Assembly: GCA_012729375.1 (NCBI GenBank) | Contig: JAAYDE010000036.1 | Location: forward strand, 1-37,286 | Reading direction: 5' to 3' | Origin: Deltaproteobacteria bacterium | GTDB taxonomy: Bacteria; Desulfobacterota; Desulfuromonadia; Desulfuromonadales; JAAYDE01 | DNA length: 37,286 nt | Part shown: positions 26,130-34,980 of the stretch, piece by piece | Layout: every line of letters begins with the position of its first letter | How positions within the stretch are numbered: the first letter of the stretch is position 1 | Translations under genes and position numbers: made by a program | Notes under the pieces: generated by a model | The model's database searches: none | What the model saw: only the letters and a program-made list of their open reading frames with translations | What the model was told of the DNA's origin: nothing

Positions 26130-26579
26130 ATGTTGGTTATCGCTTCGGATCACGGCGGCGCTGAGTTAAAGGAAGCCGTCAAAAAATGCCTGGAAGGGCG
26201 CGGAATCGTTTGTCGTGATTTCGGCACGTTTGGCGATGATTCGGTGGATTACCCCGATTTCGGCGTACGGGTCGGCATGGCGGTTTCCCGAAAAGAGACG
26301 GCACAGGGGATACTGATTTGCGGCACCGGCATCGGCATGTCGATCGTCGCCAACAAGTTTCCCGGTGTCCGCGCCGCCCTCGTTCATGACGAGTTTACGG
26401 CACGCATGGCCAAGGAGCACAACGACGCCAATGTGCTTGTTCTCGGCGGCCGGGTTCTGGCGGCGGATTTGGCGTGTCGACTGGTGTCCATTTGGCTGGA
26501 CACCGACTTCGCCGGCGGCCGCCATCAGAAACGGCTGGACAAGATCGCGCTCCTTGAAAAAAAGCTTTCCAGGGGTTGA
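26130..26579 (+). CDS. rpiB: Ribose-5-phosphate isomerase B
   Basis: Interconverts ribose 5-phosphate and ribulose 5-phosphate; the latter is also a riboflavin precursor made use of by ribBA downstream. The 149-aa protein starts MLVIASDHGGAELK, with C64 in the ICGTGIGMS loop acting as base, and HDEFTARMAKEHNDANVL as in RpiB/LacAB proteins. Start ATG 26130 is 4 nt after fabF, with AAGG inside the end of fabF. Confidence 0.95.
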   Translation: MLVIASDHGGAELKEAVKKCLEGRGIVCRDFGTFGDDSVDYPDFGVRVGMAVSRKETAQGILICGTGIGMSIVANKFPGVRAALVHDEFTARMAKEHNDANVLVLGGRVLAADLACRLVSIWLDTDFAGGRHQKRLDKIALLEKKLSRG

Positions 26580-26602
26580 AGGGGCAGGGAATGAATCAAG
26601 AT

Positions 26603-26626
26603 AAAGCAGGCTCAGCCTGCTTTTTA
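26603..26626 (+). terminator. Intrinsic terminator between rpiB and glyA
   Basis: AAAGCAGG (26603-26610) pairs perfectly with CCTGCTTT (26616-26623) around CTCAG; the stem can extend inward by two pairs. It ends in five T (26621-26625), partly within the stem. It lies 23 nt after rpiB and 40 nt before glyA, so it could separate the fab and glyA-rib expression units. Confidence 0.72.
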
Positions 26627-26665
26627 TGTTTCTAATGTTTACCCAAAAGGGAGATTGTCGACGCC

Positions 26666-27919
26666 ATGTTCGAGAAGTTGCAGGGTTTTGATCCGGAAAT
26701 CGCCGCTGCGCTGCGGCACGAGACGGAAAGGCAGGAGTACAGTCTGGAGCTCATCGCCTCGGAAAATTTTGTCAGCGATGCCGTTCTTCAGGCCCAGGGA
26801 TCGGTCATGACCAACAAGTACGCCGAAGGGTATCCCGGCAAGCGCTATTACGGCGGCTGCGAATTCGTCGATGTGGCGGAGCGGCTGGCCATCGAGCGGG
26901 CCAGGGCGCTTTTCGGTGCGGACGCCGCCAATGTGCAGCCCCATTCCGGCTCCCAGGCCAACATGGCGGTCTATTTCGCGGTCTGCAACCCTGGTGACAC
27001 CATCCTCGGCATGAATCTCGCCCATGGCGGCCATCTCACCCACGGCTCCCCGGTCAATTTCTCCGGCAAGCTGTTCAAGATCGTTCCCTACGGAGTCAAA
27101 AAGGAAACCGGCTTTATCGATTACGATGAGGTCCGGCGGTTGGCCAAGGAGCGCCGGCCCAGGCTGATCGTCGTCGGTGCCAGCGCCTATCCGCGGATCA
27201 TCGATTTCAAGGCTTTCCGCGAGATTGCCGACGAGGCGGGGGCGATGGTGATGGTCGACATGGCCCACATCGCCGGCCTGGTCGCCGCCGGTGAACATCC
27301 CAACCCGGTACCCTTCTCCGAATTCGTCACCACGACCACCCACAAGACCCTGCGCGGTCCCCGCGGCGGCATGATCCTGATGCGCGAGGAATTCGCCAAA
27401 ACTATCAACAGCAACATTTTCCCCGGAATCCAGGGCGGACCGCTGATGCATGTAATCGCCGCCAAGGCGGTTGCATTCAAGGAAGCCCTCGAACCTTCCT
27501 TCACGGATTACGCCCGTCAGGTGGTCAAAAACGCCAAAGCTTTGGCAGAAGGCCTATTGGCCCAGGGTTTCCAGCTGGTTTCGGGGGGAACCGACAATCA
27601 CCTCATGCTGGTCGACCTTTCCGGGACCGAAATCACCGGCAAGATGGCCGAAGGGACTCTGGAAAAAGCGGGGATCACCGTCAACAAAAACGCCGTCCCC
27701 TTTGATACCCGTTCTCCCTTTGTCACCAGTGGTTTCCGCATTGGCACGCCGGCGGCGACGACGCGGGGGCTCAAGGAAAAGGACATGGCACAGGTCGCCT
27801 CCTGGATCGACCGGGCCCTCAAAGCCATTGACGACGAGGCGAAACTTCTGGCCATCCGTGGGGAAGTCAGGGAACTGTGCCGGCAACACCCTCTCTACGC
27901 CCACCATCTGCAGTCATGA
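26666..27919 (+). CDS. glyA: Serine hydroxymethyltransferase
   Basis: PLP enzyme that converts serine and tetrahydrofolate to glycine and methylene-THF, supplying one-carbon units including for dTMP. K227 in [14 protein letters not shown] binds [28 protein letters not shown] and HSGSQAN are visible. Length 417 aa is standard. AAAAGGGAG lies 12 nt before the ATG. It overlaps the next gene by ATGA. Confidence 0.97.
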   Translation: MFEKLQGFDPEIAAALRHETERQEYSLELIASENFVSDAVLQAQGSVMTNKYAEGYPGKRYYGGCEFVDVAERLAIERARALFGADAANVQPHSGSQANMAVYFAVCNPGDTILGMNLAHGGHLTHGSPVNFSGKLFKIVPYGVKKETGFIDYDEVRRLAKERRPRLIVVGASAYPRIIDFKAFREIADEAGAMVMVDMAHIAGLVAAGEHPNPVPFSEFVTTTTHKTLRGPRGGMILMREEFAKTINSNIFPGIQGGPLMHVIAAKAVAFKEALEPSFTDYARQVVKNAKALAEGLLAQGFQLVSGGTDNHLMLVDLSGTEITGKMAEGTLEKAGITVNKNAVPFDTRSPFVTSGFRIGTPAATTRGLKEKDMAQVASWIDRALKAIDDEAKLLAIRGEVRELCRQHPLYAHHLQS

Positions 27920-28395
27920 AACGGCCTTCCTGGGAAGAATATTTCATGGAGATCGCCCACCTGGTGGCGAAGCGCTCCACCTGCCTGCGCCGCCAGGTGG
28001 GGGCCGTTCTGGTCAAGGACAAGCATCTGCTGGCGACCGGCTACAACGGCGCTCCGTCGGGGATCAGCCATTGTCTCGACATCGGCTGTCTACGTGAGGA
28101 GTTGCGCATACCCTCCGGCGAGCGCCATGAATTGTGCCGGGGCCTGCATGCCGAACAGAACGCCATCATCCAGGCGGCCAAGCACGGGATCAACATCGAC
28201 GGGTCCACCCTCTACTGCACCACCGCCCCTTGCGTCATCTGCGCCAAGATGCTCATCAATGCGGGCATTCAGCGCATTGTCTATCGCCACGGCTACCCCG
28301 ACGACCTTTCCCTGCGGCTGCTCCGCGAGACAGGGCTCGAGTTCGTTTCTTTTTCTTTTTCGGGCTCGACCCGCGAGGAGGAAACCGCCAGGTGA
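27916..28395 (+). CDS. Deoxycytidylate (dCMP)-type deaminase
   Basis: Probably deaminates dCMP to dUMP, feeding dTMP synthesis together with glyA. The 159-aa protein has the zinc deaminase motif H78-A-E80 and P-C106-x2-C109, with GYNGAPSG, and CLRxxxxIPSGxRHELCRG in the dCMP deaminase/ComEB pattern. Extra cysteines (C23, C53, C58) could form the second zinc site of some dCMP deaminases (inference). The ATG overlaps glyA by 4 nt and the end overlaps nrdR by GTGA. Longer in-frame starts would lie inside glyA. Confidence 0.88.
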   Translation: MKRPSWEEYFMEIAHLVAKRSTCLRRQVGAVLVKDKHLLATGYNGAPSGISHCLDIGCLREELRIPSGERHELCRGLHAEQNAIIQAAKHGINIDGSTLYCTTAPCVICAKMLINAGIQRIVYRHGYPDDLSLRLLRETGLEFVSFSFSGSTREEETAR

Positions 28396-28847
28396 AGTGC
28401 CCTTTCTGTGCCTTCCAGGATACCAAGGTCATCGACTCGCGGCTCGGCAAGGATGGGGACACTATCCGCCGGCGGCGGGAATGCATTTCCTGCCAGCGGC
28501 GCTTCACCACCTATGAGCGGGTCGAGGAGACCCTGCCGCTGGTCGTCAAAAAGGACGGCCGGCGCGAGCTCTTCGACCGTCAGAAGATCATCGCCGGGAT
28601 TCTCCGCGCCTGTGAAAAGCGGCCGGTTCCCATCGCCACCATCGAAGGCATCGTCGACAAACTCGAACTTGCCTTTATGGAAGGGGGCGAAAAGGAGATC
28701 GAATCGAGCCGCATCGGCGAAGCGGTGATGCAGGCGCTGCATGACATCGATCAGGTGGCCTATGTGCGTTTTGCCTCGGTCTACAGGGAATTCAAGGACC
28801 TCGGGGAATTCATGGCGGAACTTAAAGATCTGCTGCAGAAGCAGTGA
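28392..28847 (+). CDS. nrdR: Transcriptional repressor NrdR
   Basis: Represses ribonucleotide reductase genes in response to dATP/ATP. The 151-aa protein begins with a zinc ribbon (C3, C6, C31, C34; KCPFC and [13 protein letters not shown]) and continues with an ATP-cone domain from about residue 49 ([16 protein letters not shown]). The GTG start overlaps the deaminase stop (GTGA). Adjacent to a dNTP enzyme and upstream of ribD, a linkage common in bacteria. No NrdR box is looked for here, as the targets are elsewhere. Confidence 0.96.
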   Translation: MKCPFCAFQDTKVIDSRLGKDGDTIRRRRECISCQRRFTTYERVEETLPLVVKKDGRRELFDRQKIIAGILRACEKRPVPIATIEGIVDKLELAFMEGGEKEIESSRIGEAVMQALHDIDQVAYVRFASVYREFKDLGEFMAELKDLLQKQ

Positions 28848-28883
28848 GTTTCTTTGAGCGCCGAAGAGGAGGCTGGCGCGGCG

Positions 28884-29990
28884 ATGGACGGTGAGGAAAG
28901 ATTCATGGAGCGGGCCCTGGAACTGGCCCGCAAAGGAGAGGGCAGAACCGCCCCCAACCCTCCGGTCGGGGCGGTGGTGGTCCGCGCCGGCGAGATTGTC
29001 GGCGCCGGTTTCCATCCCTGCGCCGGCTTGCCCCATGCCGAAATCTATGCGCTGAGGGATGCCGGGTCCCAGGCTGCGGGGGCCGATCTCTACGTGACCC
29101 TGGAACCCTGTTCCCATCCGGGCAAGACCATGGCCTGCACCGACGCCATCCTGCGCGCCGCTGTTTCCCGGGTTGTCGTCGGTTGCCGCGACCCCAACCC
29201 GCGGGTGAACGGCCGCGGTCTGGCCACGCTGGAAAAAAATGGGGTGACCACCCTCTGCGGGGTGCTGGAAAAGGAATGCCGGCGGCTCATCGCGCCTTTC
29301 GCCAAACACATTGTCACCGGGCTTCCCTATGTGATGCTGAAAGCCGCCATGACCCTCGACGGCAAGATTGCCACTGCTGACGGCGACTCCCGGTGGATTT
29401 CCAACGAAGAGAGCCGCGCCTGGGTGCACCGCCTCCGTGACAAGGTGGACGCGGTCATGGTCGGTGCCGGTACCGTTTCCCGGGACAATCCGCAACTGAC
29501 CACACGGCTCCCGGAAGGGGGACGAGACGCGGCGCGGATTGTCGTCGATTGTCTTCTCGATATTCCCGAAGAGGCGCAAATACTTGATCTTAAATCGGCG
29601 GCCCCGACCCTTGTCGCCACATCCGAAGAGACGCCCGGCGCCAAGGTAAAGCGGCTGGCCGACCGCGGAGTGGAAGTGCTGCGGATTCCCCCCGATGAGG
29701 ATGGTATCGATCTACGGCAGCTTTTGAAGATTCTCGGGAAACGTGGTTTTCAAAGCCTTCTGCTGGAGGGGGGAAGCCGGCTCAACGGGGCGATGTGGCG
29801 CCACAGGCTCATTGACCGGGTCATGGTCTGCATCGCTCCCAAACTACTTGGCGGCGGCGATGGTCTGTCGCTTTTTTCCGGCCGGGGGGTGCAGACGATG
29901 GCCGAGGCCGTTTTTCTGGAGGACGTCCGCGTCGCGCCCTTCGGAGACAATGTCCTGATCGAGGGGGATGTGCCATGTTTACCGGACTGA
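28884..29990 (+). CDS. ribD: Riboflavin biosynthesis deaminase/reductase RibD
   Basis: Bifunctional: deaminates and then reduces the pyrimidine intermediate made from GTP. The N-terminal deaminase has H51-A-E53, P-C76 and C85; the C-terminal reductase starts near residue 150 ([14 protein letters not shown]). I chose ATG 28884, with GAGGAGG about 11 nt upstream, giving [15 protein letters not shown], as in the family; TTG 28854 would add ten residues. Length 368 aa. It overlaps ribE by 16 nt. There is no FMN riboswitch in the 36-nt gap from nrdR. Confidence 0.95.
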   Translation: MDGEERFMERALELARKGEGRTAPNPPVGAVVVRAGEIVGAGFHPCAGLPHAEIYALRDAGSQAAGADLYVTLEPCSHPGKTMACTDAILRAAVSRVVVGCRDPNPRVNGRGLATLEKNGVTTLCGVLEKECRRLIAPFAKHIVTGLPYVMLKAAMTLDGKIATADGDSRWISNEESRAWVHRLRDKVDAVMVGAGTVSRDNPQLTTRLPEGGRDAARIVVDCLLDIPEEAQILDLKSAAPTLVATSEETPGAKVKRLADRGVEVLRIPPDEDGIDLRQLLKILGKRGFQSLLLEGGSRLNGAMWRHRLIDRVMVCIAPKLLGGGDGLSLFSGRGVQTMAEAVFLEDVRVAPFGDNVLIEGDVPCLPD

Positions 29991-30628
29991 TCGAGGATGT
30001 GGGAAGGATTGCCGAGATCGGCCGCCGGGGCGAACAATTCCGGGTTACCGTTGCCGTCGGCGGATTGCCGACCGCCGATATCCGGATCGGGGACAGCATC
30101 GCCGTCAACGGCGTCTGCCTGACCCTGGTCACTGTGCAGCCCGGGAGCTTCGCCGCCGATGTGTCGCCGGAGACGGTGGCCCGTACGTCCCTGGCCTTTC
30201 TCAAACCCGGCGATGCTGTCAACCTGGAGCGGGCCTTGCGTCTTGCCGACCGGCTGGGAGGACACCTGGTCTATGGCCATGTGGATGGAACCGCCGTGCT
30301 GGAGGAACGGCGCACGGATGGTAATGCTGTCCGCATGCGATTCCGTCTGGGACGGGAACACAACCGCTATCTGGTGGCCAAGGGATCGGTGGCCATCGAC
30401 GGCATCAGCCTGACGGTCAACGAGGTTTTCGAGGGAGGGTTTGCCATCGCCGTCATTCCCCACACCTTGGAGAAAACCACCCTTCGCCAGCGCACTCCCG
30501 GGGCCATCGTCAACATCGAGGTCGACATCTTTGCCAAATTCGTGGAGCGGCTGCTGACCGTTCCGCCGCCGACAGGCGAAGGGGAAAGGCTGACCTCCCA
30601 ATTTCTTGCGAAGCACGGTTTTCTGTGA
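29975..30628 (+). CDS. ribE: Riboflavin synthase alpha subunit
   Basis: Dismutates two lumazines to riboflavin. The 217-aa protein starts [10 protein letters not shown] and shows the expected duplication: a second lumazine-binding repeat begins near residue 98 with [20 protein letters not shown] and its counterpart IDGISLTVN mark the two halves. The start lies inside the end of ribD (16-nt overlap), so translation is probably coupled. Confidence 0.96.
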   Translation: MFTGLIEDVGRIAEIGRRGEQFRVTVAVGGLPTADIRIGDSIAVNGVCLTLVTVQPGSFAADVSPETVARTSLAFLKPGDAVNLERALRLADRLGGHLVYGHVDGTAVLEERRTDGNAVRMRFRLGREHNRYLVAKGSVAIDGISLTVNEVFEGGFAIAVIPHTLEKTTLRQRTPGAIVNIEVDIFAKFVERLLTVPPPTGEGERLTSQFLAKHGFL

Positions 30629-30662
30629 AATAATACCCTGTTTTCGCAACAGGAAAAAAGCC

Positions 30663-31868
30663 ATGCCAAAGACCAACATTGAAGCCGCCCTCGAGGATAT
30701 TCGCAACGGCAAGATGATCATCCTGGTAGATGACGAAGACCGGGAAAACGAGGGCGATCTGACCATGGCCGCCGAGAGGGTCACTGCCGAGGCCATCAAC
30801 TTCATGGCCAGGGAGGGGCGCGGCCTGATCTGCCTTTCTCTGACCGAGGAGCGGGCCGATCAGCTCGACCTGCCGCTGATGGTGCAGAACAACAGTTCCA
30901 GTTTCGGCACCGCCTTCACCGTTTCCATCGAGGCGCGACGGGGGGTTACCACGGGCATTTCCGCCGCCGACCGTGCCCGCACCATTCAGGTCGCCATCGC
31001 CGATGAAACCACCCCCTTTGATCTCGCCCGGCCCGGACATGTTTTCCCCTTGCGGGCAAAAAAAGGCGGGGTTCTGGTGCGCACCGGGCAGACCGAAGGG
31101 TCTGTCGACCTGGCCCGCCTGGCCGGCATGAAACCGGCCGCGGTTATCTGCGAAGTCATGAACGACGACGGCACCATGGCGCGGATGCCCCAGTTGCGGG
31201 AATTCGCCCGCAAGCACGGCTTGCGCATCGTCTCCATCGCCGATCTGGTGGCTTACCGGATGCGCACTGAACTGCTCGTCCGCCGGGCCGCCGAAACCCT
31301 GATTCCGACCACCTTCGGCGGCGATTTCCGGGCCATCGCCTATGACAACGATGTGGACAAATCCCAGCATCTGGCCTTGATCAAGGGTGAGGTCGCGGGG
31401 GAAGAACCGGTCCTGGTGCGGGTCCATTCCGAGTGCCTGACCGGGGATGTATTCGGTTCCCTGCGCTGTGATTGCGGCAAACAGCTGCAGGCGGCCATGG
31501 CCCAGATCGAGGCGGAAGGAAAGGGAGTCGTACTTTACATGCGTCAGGAAGGGCGCGGCATCGGACTGATCAACAAACTGCGCGCCTATGCTCTGCAGGA
31601 CCAGGGGCAGGATACGGTGGAGGCCAATGTCACCCTCGGTTTCAAACCCGACCTGCGGGATTACGGCCTGGGGGCCCAGATTCTGCTCGATCTCGGTGTT
31701 CGCCGCCTGCGTCTGATGACCAACAACCCCAAGAAGATCGTCGGCCTGGAAGGATACGGGCTGGAAGTGGTGGAGCGGGTGCCGATCCAGACGCCCCCCA
31801 ACGGCAGCAACCGTCGCTATCTCCGCACCAAACGCGACAAGCTTGGTCATCTTCTGGAAGATATTTAG
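30663..31868 (+). CDS. ribBA: Bifunctional DHBP synthase/GTP cyclohydrolase II
   Basis: Makes both riboflavin precursors. The N-terminal part is 3,4-dihydroxy-2-butanone-4-phosphate synthase ([16 protein letters not shown]; about residues 1-205). The C-terminal part is GTP cyclohydrolase II with zinc ligands C258, C269 and C271 ([18 protein letters not shown]) and GRGIGL. Both active sites look intact. Start ATG 30663 has AGGAAAAAA upstream; a longer in-frame start would lie inside ribE. Length 401 aa. Confidence 0.97.
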   Translation: MPKTNIEAALEDIRNGKMIILVDDEDRENEGDLTMAAERVTAEAINFMAREGRGLICLSLTEERADQLDLPLMVQNNSSSFGTAFTVSIEARRGVTTGISAADRARTIQVAIADETTPFDLARPGHVFPLRAKKGGVLVRTGQTEGSVDLARLAGMKPAAVICEVMNDDGTMARMPQLREFARKHGLRIVSIADLVAYRMRTELLVRRAAETLIPTTFGGDFRAIAYDNDVDKSQHLALIKGEVAGEEPVLVRVHSECLTGDVFGSLRCDCGKQLQAAMAQIEAEGKGVVLYMRQEGRGIGLINKLRAYALQDQGQDTVEANVTLGFKPDLRDYGLGAQILLDLGVRRLRLMTNNPKKIVGLEGYGLEVVERVPIQTPPNGSNRRYLRTKRDKLGHLLEDI

Positions 31869-31952
31869 CGACCGGCAACGACGGGCAAGCGCAACCTTTT
31901 CGCCGCGAAGGCTCTCTGCAGCGGGAAAAGAACACAGGGAAGGGAAGAATTC

Positions 31953-32417
31953 ATGCCCAACAATTATGAAGGTAATCTCAATGGCGGCGGCCTGCGCATC
32001 GGTCTCGTCGTGGGCCGCTTCAACAGCTTTATCGCCGAACGCCTGGTGGAAGGGGCTGTCGACGGCCTGTTGCGCCATGGCGTCCGCGATGAGGATATCC
32101 ACATCGCCCGCGTTCCAGGCGCTTTTGAAATCCCCCTGACCGCACGCAAGCTGGCGGAAACCGGCCGCTTCGATGCCGTCCTCTGTCTGGGGGCGGTTAT
32201 CCGCGGCTCCACACCCCACTTCGACTATGTCGCCGCCGAGGTGTCCAAGGGGGTAGCCGCCGTTGGACTAAAGAGCGGGTTGCCCGTCATCTTCGGGGTA
32301 TTGACCACCGACACCATCGAACAGGCGATCGAGAGGGCCGGCACCAAAGCGGGCAACAAAGGATTCGACGCCGCTCTGAGCGCTATCGAAATGGCCAACC
32401 TTTTCAAGTCGATTTGA
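31953..32417 (+). CDS. ribH: 6,7-dimethyl-8-ribityllumazine synthase
   Basis: Condenses the ribBA and ribD products to lumazine, the ribE substrate; usually forms large capsids or pentamers. The 154-aa protein has [34 protein letters not shown] with H89, and [19 protein letters not shown] lies before the ATG. It completes the pathway ribD-ribE-ribBA-ribH. The 84-nt gap after ribBA has only a short imperfect hairpin (CCTT/AAGG). Confidence 0.97.
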   Translation: MPNNYEGNLNGGGLRIGLVVGRFNSFIAERLVEGAVDGLLRHGVRDEDIHIARVPGAFEIPLTARKLAETGRFDAVLCLGAVIRGSTPHFDYVAAEVSKGVAAVGLKSGLPVIFGVLTTDTIEQAIERAGTKAGNKGFDAALSAIEMANLFKSI

Positions 32418-32420
32418 ACC

Positions 32421-32900
32421 ATGCCTGGTGGAAACCGCCGTTTGGGCCGGGAATTGGCCCTTCAGGTTCTTTATAGCCTGCCCGACCAAAAAGGGGATAT
32501 CGCCCAGACCCTGAAATCCTTCTGGGAAAACTTCTCTTTTCAGGACGAGGCTGGCGGAGAGAGCGGCGACGCTCTTCTGCCGTCCCCATTACCCGTGGTG
32601 CGCCGTTTCGCCGAAAGCCTGGTTTGCGGAGTGGTCGGACACCAGCAGGAGATCGATCCTCTGCTCAAGGCCTTCTCCACCAACTGGTCCCTCGACCGCA
32701 TGGCCCGGGTGGATCTTGCCTTGCTTCGCCTGGCCGCTTATGAATTGCTTTTTTGTCCGGAAATCCCCTCCAACGTCATCATCAACGAGGCCATTGAGAT
32801 CGGCAAACGTTTCGGAACCAAAGAGACCCCATCCTTTGTCAATGGCATTCTGGACAAGATTTCCCATTCCGTTCGTCCCCCGGCCGAGGAATCGGGATAA
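32421..32900 (+). CDS. nusB: Transcription antitermination factor NusB
   Basis: Binds boxA RNA with S10 in rRNA antitermination. The 159-aa helical protein starts RRLGRELALQVLYSL and ends with the NVIINEAIEIGKRFGT...FVNGILDKI pattern of NusB. It begins 3 nt after ribH, a linkage found in many bacteria. Confidence 0.95.
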   Translation: MPGGNRRLGRELALQVLYSLPDQKGDIAQTLKSFWENFSFQDEAGGESGDALLPSPLPVVRRFAESLVCGVVGHQQEIDPLLKAFSTNWSLDRMARVDLALLRLAAYELLFCPEIPSNVIINEAIEIGKRFGTKETPSFVNGILDKISHSVRPPAEESG

Positions 32901-32948
32901 GCCCATTTTTCTCGCCCTGGGATCACCCATTTTTGCTGGAATTGTCCC

Positions 32949-34262
32949 ATGAAAGAATTCAAGGTTGGTTTGCTCGGTTTCGGCACCGTCGGCGCCGGTG
33001 TGGTGGAAATTCTGCGCGACAACAAATCCCTTCTGGAAAAACGCCTCGGGGCCAGCCTGAGGCTGGCCCAGGTGGCCGATCTCGATGTCTTCCGGGATCG
33101 GGGAGTCACCGTGGACCCCTCCCTGTTGACCACCGATGCCGAAAGCGTCGTGGACAACCCGGAAATCGACATCGTGGTGGAGTTGATCGGCGGTTGCGAA
33201 GCGGCCCGTTCCCTGGTTCTCAAAGCCTTGGCGAATGGAAAAACCGTGGTCACCGCCAACAAGGCCCTGCTTGCTCTTCACGGGCGGGAGATCTACGAAG
33301 AAGCCACCCGCAACGGGGCCGAGATCTTTTTCGAGGGCGCCGTCGGCGGGGGGATCCCTTTGATCACCGCCATCAAGGAAAACCTCTGCGCCAATCGTTT
33401 TCACACCATTCTGGGTATCCTCAACGGAACCTGCAACTATATCCTGACCCGCATGACCCACAACGGCGAAGGTTTCGATGCCGTGCTCAAGGACGCCCAG
33501 GAGAAGGGTTTCGCCGAGGCCGATCCCACTTTCGACGTGGAAGGCATCGATACCGCTCATAAGCTGGCGGTGTTGATCGGGCTTTGTTTCGGCAATCTCC
33601 CCGATTTTGCCAAAATCTATGTGGAGGGAATCTCGAGGATTTCCTCCATCGATATCGAGTTCGCCCGCCAGTTCGGCTACGTCATCAAACTTCTGGCCAT
33701 CAGCAAGTGGGGCAAGGACGGCATCGAAGCACGGATCCATCCGACCATGCTTCCTGTGGATCATCCCCTCGCCGCCGTGGACGGTGTTTTCAATGCCGTG
33801 GAGGTGGTCGGCGATTTTGTCGGCCCGGTGACCTGGATTGGCCAAGGAGCCGGCAGAAAAGCCACCGCCAGCGCCGTTGTCGGCGACGTCATTCAGGCGG
33901 CCCGCAACCTCATGGCCGGGACCCGTCGACGGACGGCGCCCCTCGGCTATCTTGCCGATGTTATGGAAAACCTGCCGATCAAGTCGATTGACAAACTGAT
34001 CGGACAATTCTACCTCCGTTTCAGCGTCATCGACCGCCCCGGGGTCCTCGGCAAAATTTCCACCATCCTGGGTGAAAAGGGCATCAGCATCGCCTCCATG
34101 ATCCAGATGAAGAGGAAAGCCGAAGCCCGAGTGCCGGTGGTGATGATGACCCACCAATGCTGTGAAGCCGACATCCGCGCCGCCCTGAAGCGGATTGACG
34201 CCGAGGTCGAGATCTGCGATCCCAGCGTTCTCATCCGCATCGAGGACAACGGCCGCGACTGA
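32949..34262 (+). CDS. hom: Homoserine dehydrogenase
   Basis: Reduces aspartate semialdehyde to homoserine for threonine and methionine synthesis. The 437-aa protein has the nucleotide-binding GFGTVGAG at residues 10-17, VTANKALLA, and NGTCNYILTRM in the catalytic part. A C-terminal ACT domain (about residues 353-430, from YLRFSVIDRPGVLG) suggests threonine feedback. The ribosome-binding site is weak. It follows nusB by 48 nt. A hairpin spans its stop codon. Confidence 0.96.
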   Translation: MKEFKVGLLGFGTVGAGVVEILRDNKSLLEKRLGASLRLAQVADLDVFRDRGVTVDPSLLTTDAESVVDNPEIDIVVELIGGCEAARSLVLKALANGKTVVTANKALLALHGREIYEEATRNGAEIFFEGAVGGGIPLITAIKENLCANRFHTILGILNGTCNYILTRMTHNGEGFDAVLKDAQEKGFAEADPTFDVEGIDTAHKLAVLIGLCFGNLPDFAKIYVEGISRISSIDIEFARQFGYVIKLLAISKWGKDGIEARIHPTMLPVDHPLAAVDGVFNAVEVVGDFVGPVTWIGQGAGRKATASAVVGDVIQAARNLMAGTRRRTAPLGYLADVMENLPIKSIDKLIGQFYLRFSVIDRPGVLGKISTILGEKGISIASMIQMKRKAEARVPVVMMTHQCCEADIRAALKRIDAEVEICDPSVLIRIEDNGRD

Positions 34263-34272
34263 TCGGCCGTTG
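34247..34272 (+). other. 9-bp hairpin spanning the hom stop codon
   Basis: CAACGGCCG (34247-34255) and CGGCCGTTG (34264-34272) are perfect inverted repeats around an 8-nt loop that contains the hom stop TGA. There is no T run after it, so it is not a standard intrinsic terminator. It could stabilise the mRNA 3' end or be a Rho-related pause site (inference). Confidence 0.45.
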
Positions 34273-34363
34273 CCGGGCACCCCCGTTTCCTTCCCTGAAG
34301 AAGCCGTCCTGGTACGGGAAAGGTTCGTCACGGCAGAGCTTTTCCCGCCTCATGCCCCTGTGG

Positions 34364-34391
34364 TTGTGCCCCTTCCGGCCTTTGTTAAAAT
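34364..34391 (+). promoter_or_regulatory. Candidate sigma-70-type promoter for hsp20
   Basis: TTGTGC (34364-34369) and TAAAAT (34386-34391) are 16 nt apart. No clear heat-shock sigma-32 match (CTTGAA with CCCCAT) is visible in the 211-bp gap after hom. Transcription would start just before 34399, so the hairpin at 34399-34421 would be at the very 5' end of the message. Confidence 0.45.
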
Positions 34392-34398
34392 GGAATCA

Positions 34399-34421
34399 TC
34401 CTATCCTTTTGCAAAGGAGGA
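34399..34421 (+). promoter_or_regulatory. Hairpin masking a strong Shine-Dalgarno upstream of hsp20
   Basis: TCCT-AT-CCTTT pairs with AAAGG-AGGA around the 3-nt loop TGC: 9 pairs with a 2-nt bulge. The 3' arm is the Shine-Dalgarno AAAGGAGGA. The first ATG downstream (34437, 16 nt on) opens a frame that overlaps hsp20 and looks spurious; hsp20 itself begins 52 nt later and has an in-frame TAG at 34465. The masked site resembles an RNA thermometer, but the target start codon is unclear. Confidence 0.4.
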
Positions 34422-34473
34422 AAAAATTTCTGAAGAATGACGCAGAGGTGGCGAGGGGAAGGGGTAGAGAAGG

Positions 34474-34938
34474 ATGCCGGTGCCGGTTGGGGAAGAGCGG
34501 CATTGGCTCACCCCTTTCGACGAAATGGAGAAATGGTTCGACAACCTCTTCGGGCGCCGGTTTTTCCCGCCGGGCCGGTTTCTCCGCCCGCGTTTTTTCG
34601 GGGAAGAAGAGGTGGCTCCGTCCGTCGACATTTTTGAAGATGGTAACGAGCTGGTGGTCAAGACCGAAGTGCCGGGGATGAAAAAGGAGCAGATCGAGGT
34701 CAGTATCAGCGGCGATTACATCACCATTTCGGGGGAAAAGAAAACCGAAGACAAGGTGGGAAAGAAGAACTACTATCGCTATGAACGCTCTTTCGGCTCC
34801 TTCAACCGCCGTCTGCTGCTGCCGGTGGAAACCCGCAGCGACGAAGCCCGCGCCACTTTCAAAGACGGAATCTTGGAAATTCGTCTTCCCAAAACCGAAA
34901 AAGCCAGGGCCGAAGCCAAGAAGATTCCCATCAGCTGA
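34474..34938 (+). CDS. Small heat-shock protein (Hsp20/alpha-crystallin)
   Basis: An ATP-independent chaperone that holds unfolded proteins. The 154-aa protein has an aromatic, proline-rich N-terminal arm, the alpha-crystallin domain at about residues 48-139 (SVDIFEDGNELVVKTEVPG; ATFKDGILEIRLPK) and a C-terminal IPI motif at 151-153 for oligomer contacts. In-frame stops at 34438 and 34465 force a start at ATG 34474 or later; GAAGGGG lies about 10 nt upstream. Confidence 0.93.
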   Translation: MPVPVGEERHWLTPFDEMEKWFDNLFGRRFFPPGRFLRPRFFGEEEVAPSVDIFEDGNELVVKTEVPGMKKEQIEVSISGDYITISGEKKTEDKVGKKNYYRYERSFGSFNRRLLLPVETRSDEARATFKDGILEIRLPKTEKARAEAKKIPIS

Positions 34939-34980
34939 GGGGTCGTGGTCCTTCTTGGGGATGCCTGCAAAGGAGTTGCC

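Noticed and set aside
28848..28883. FMN riboswitch ahead of ribD
   Set aside because: The gap is 36 nt, far too short for the RFN element, and its conserved segments are absent.
34437..34637. 66-aa forward frame starting after the strong Shine-Dalgarno before hsp20
   Set aside because: It overlaps hsp20 in another frame, has a skewed Arg/Gly composition and sits 16 nt from the site; probably a shadow of hsp20.
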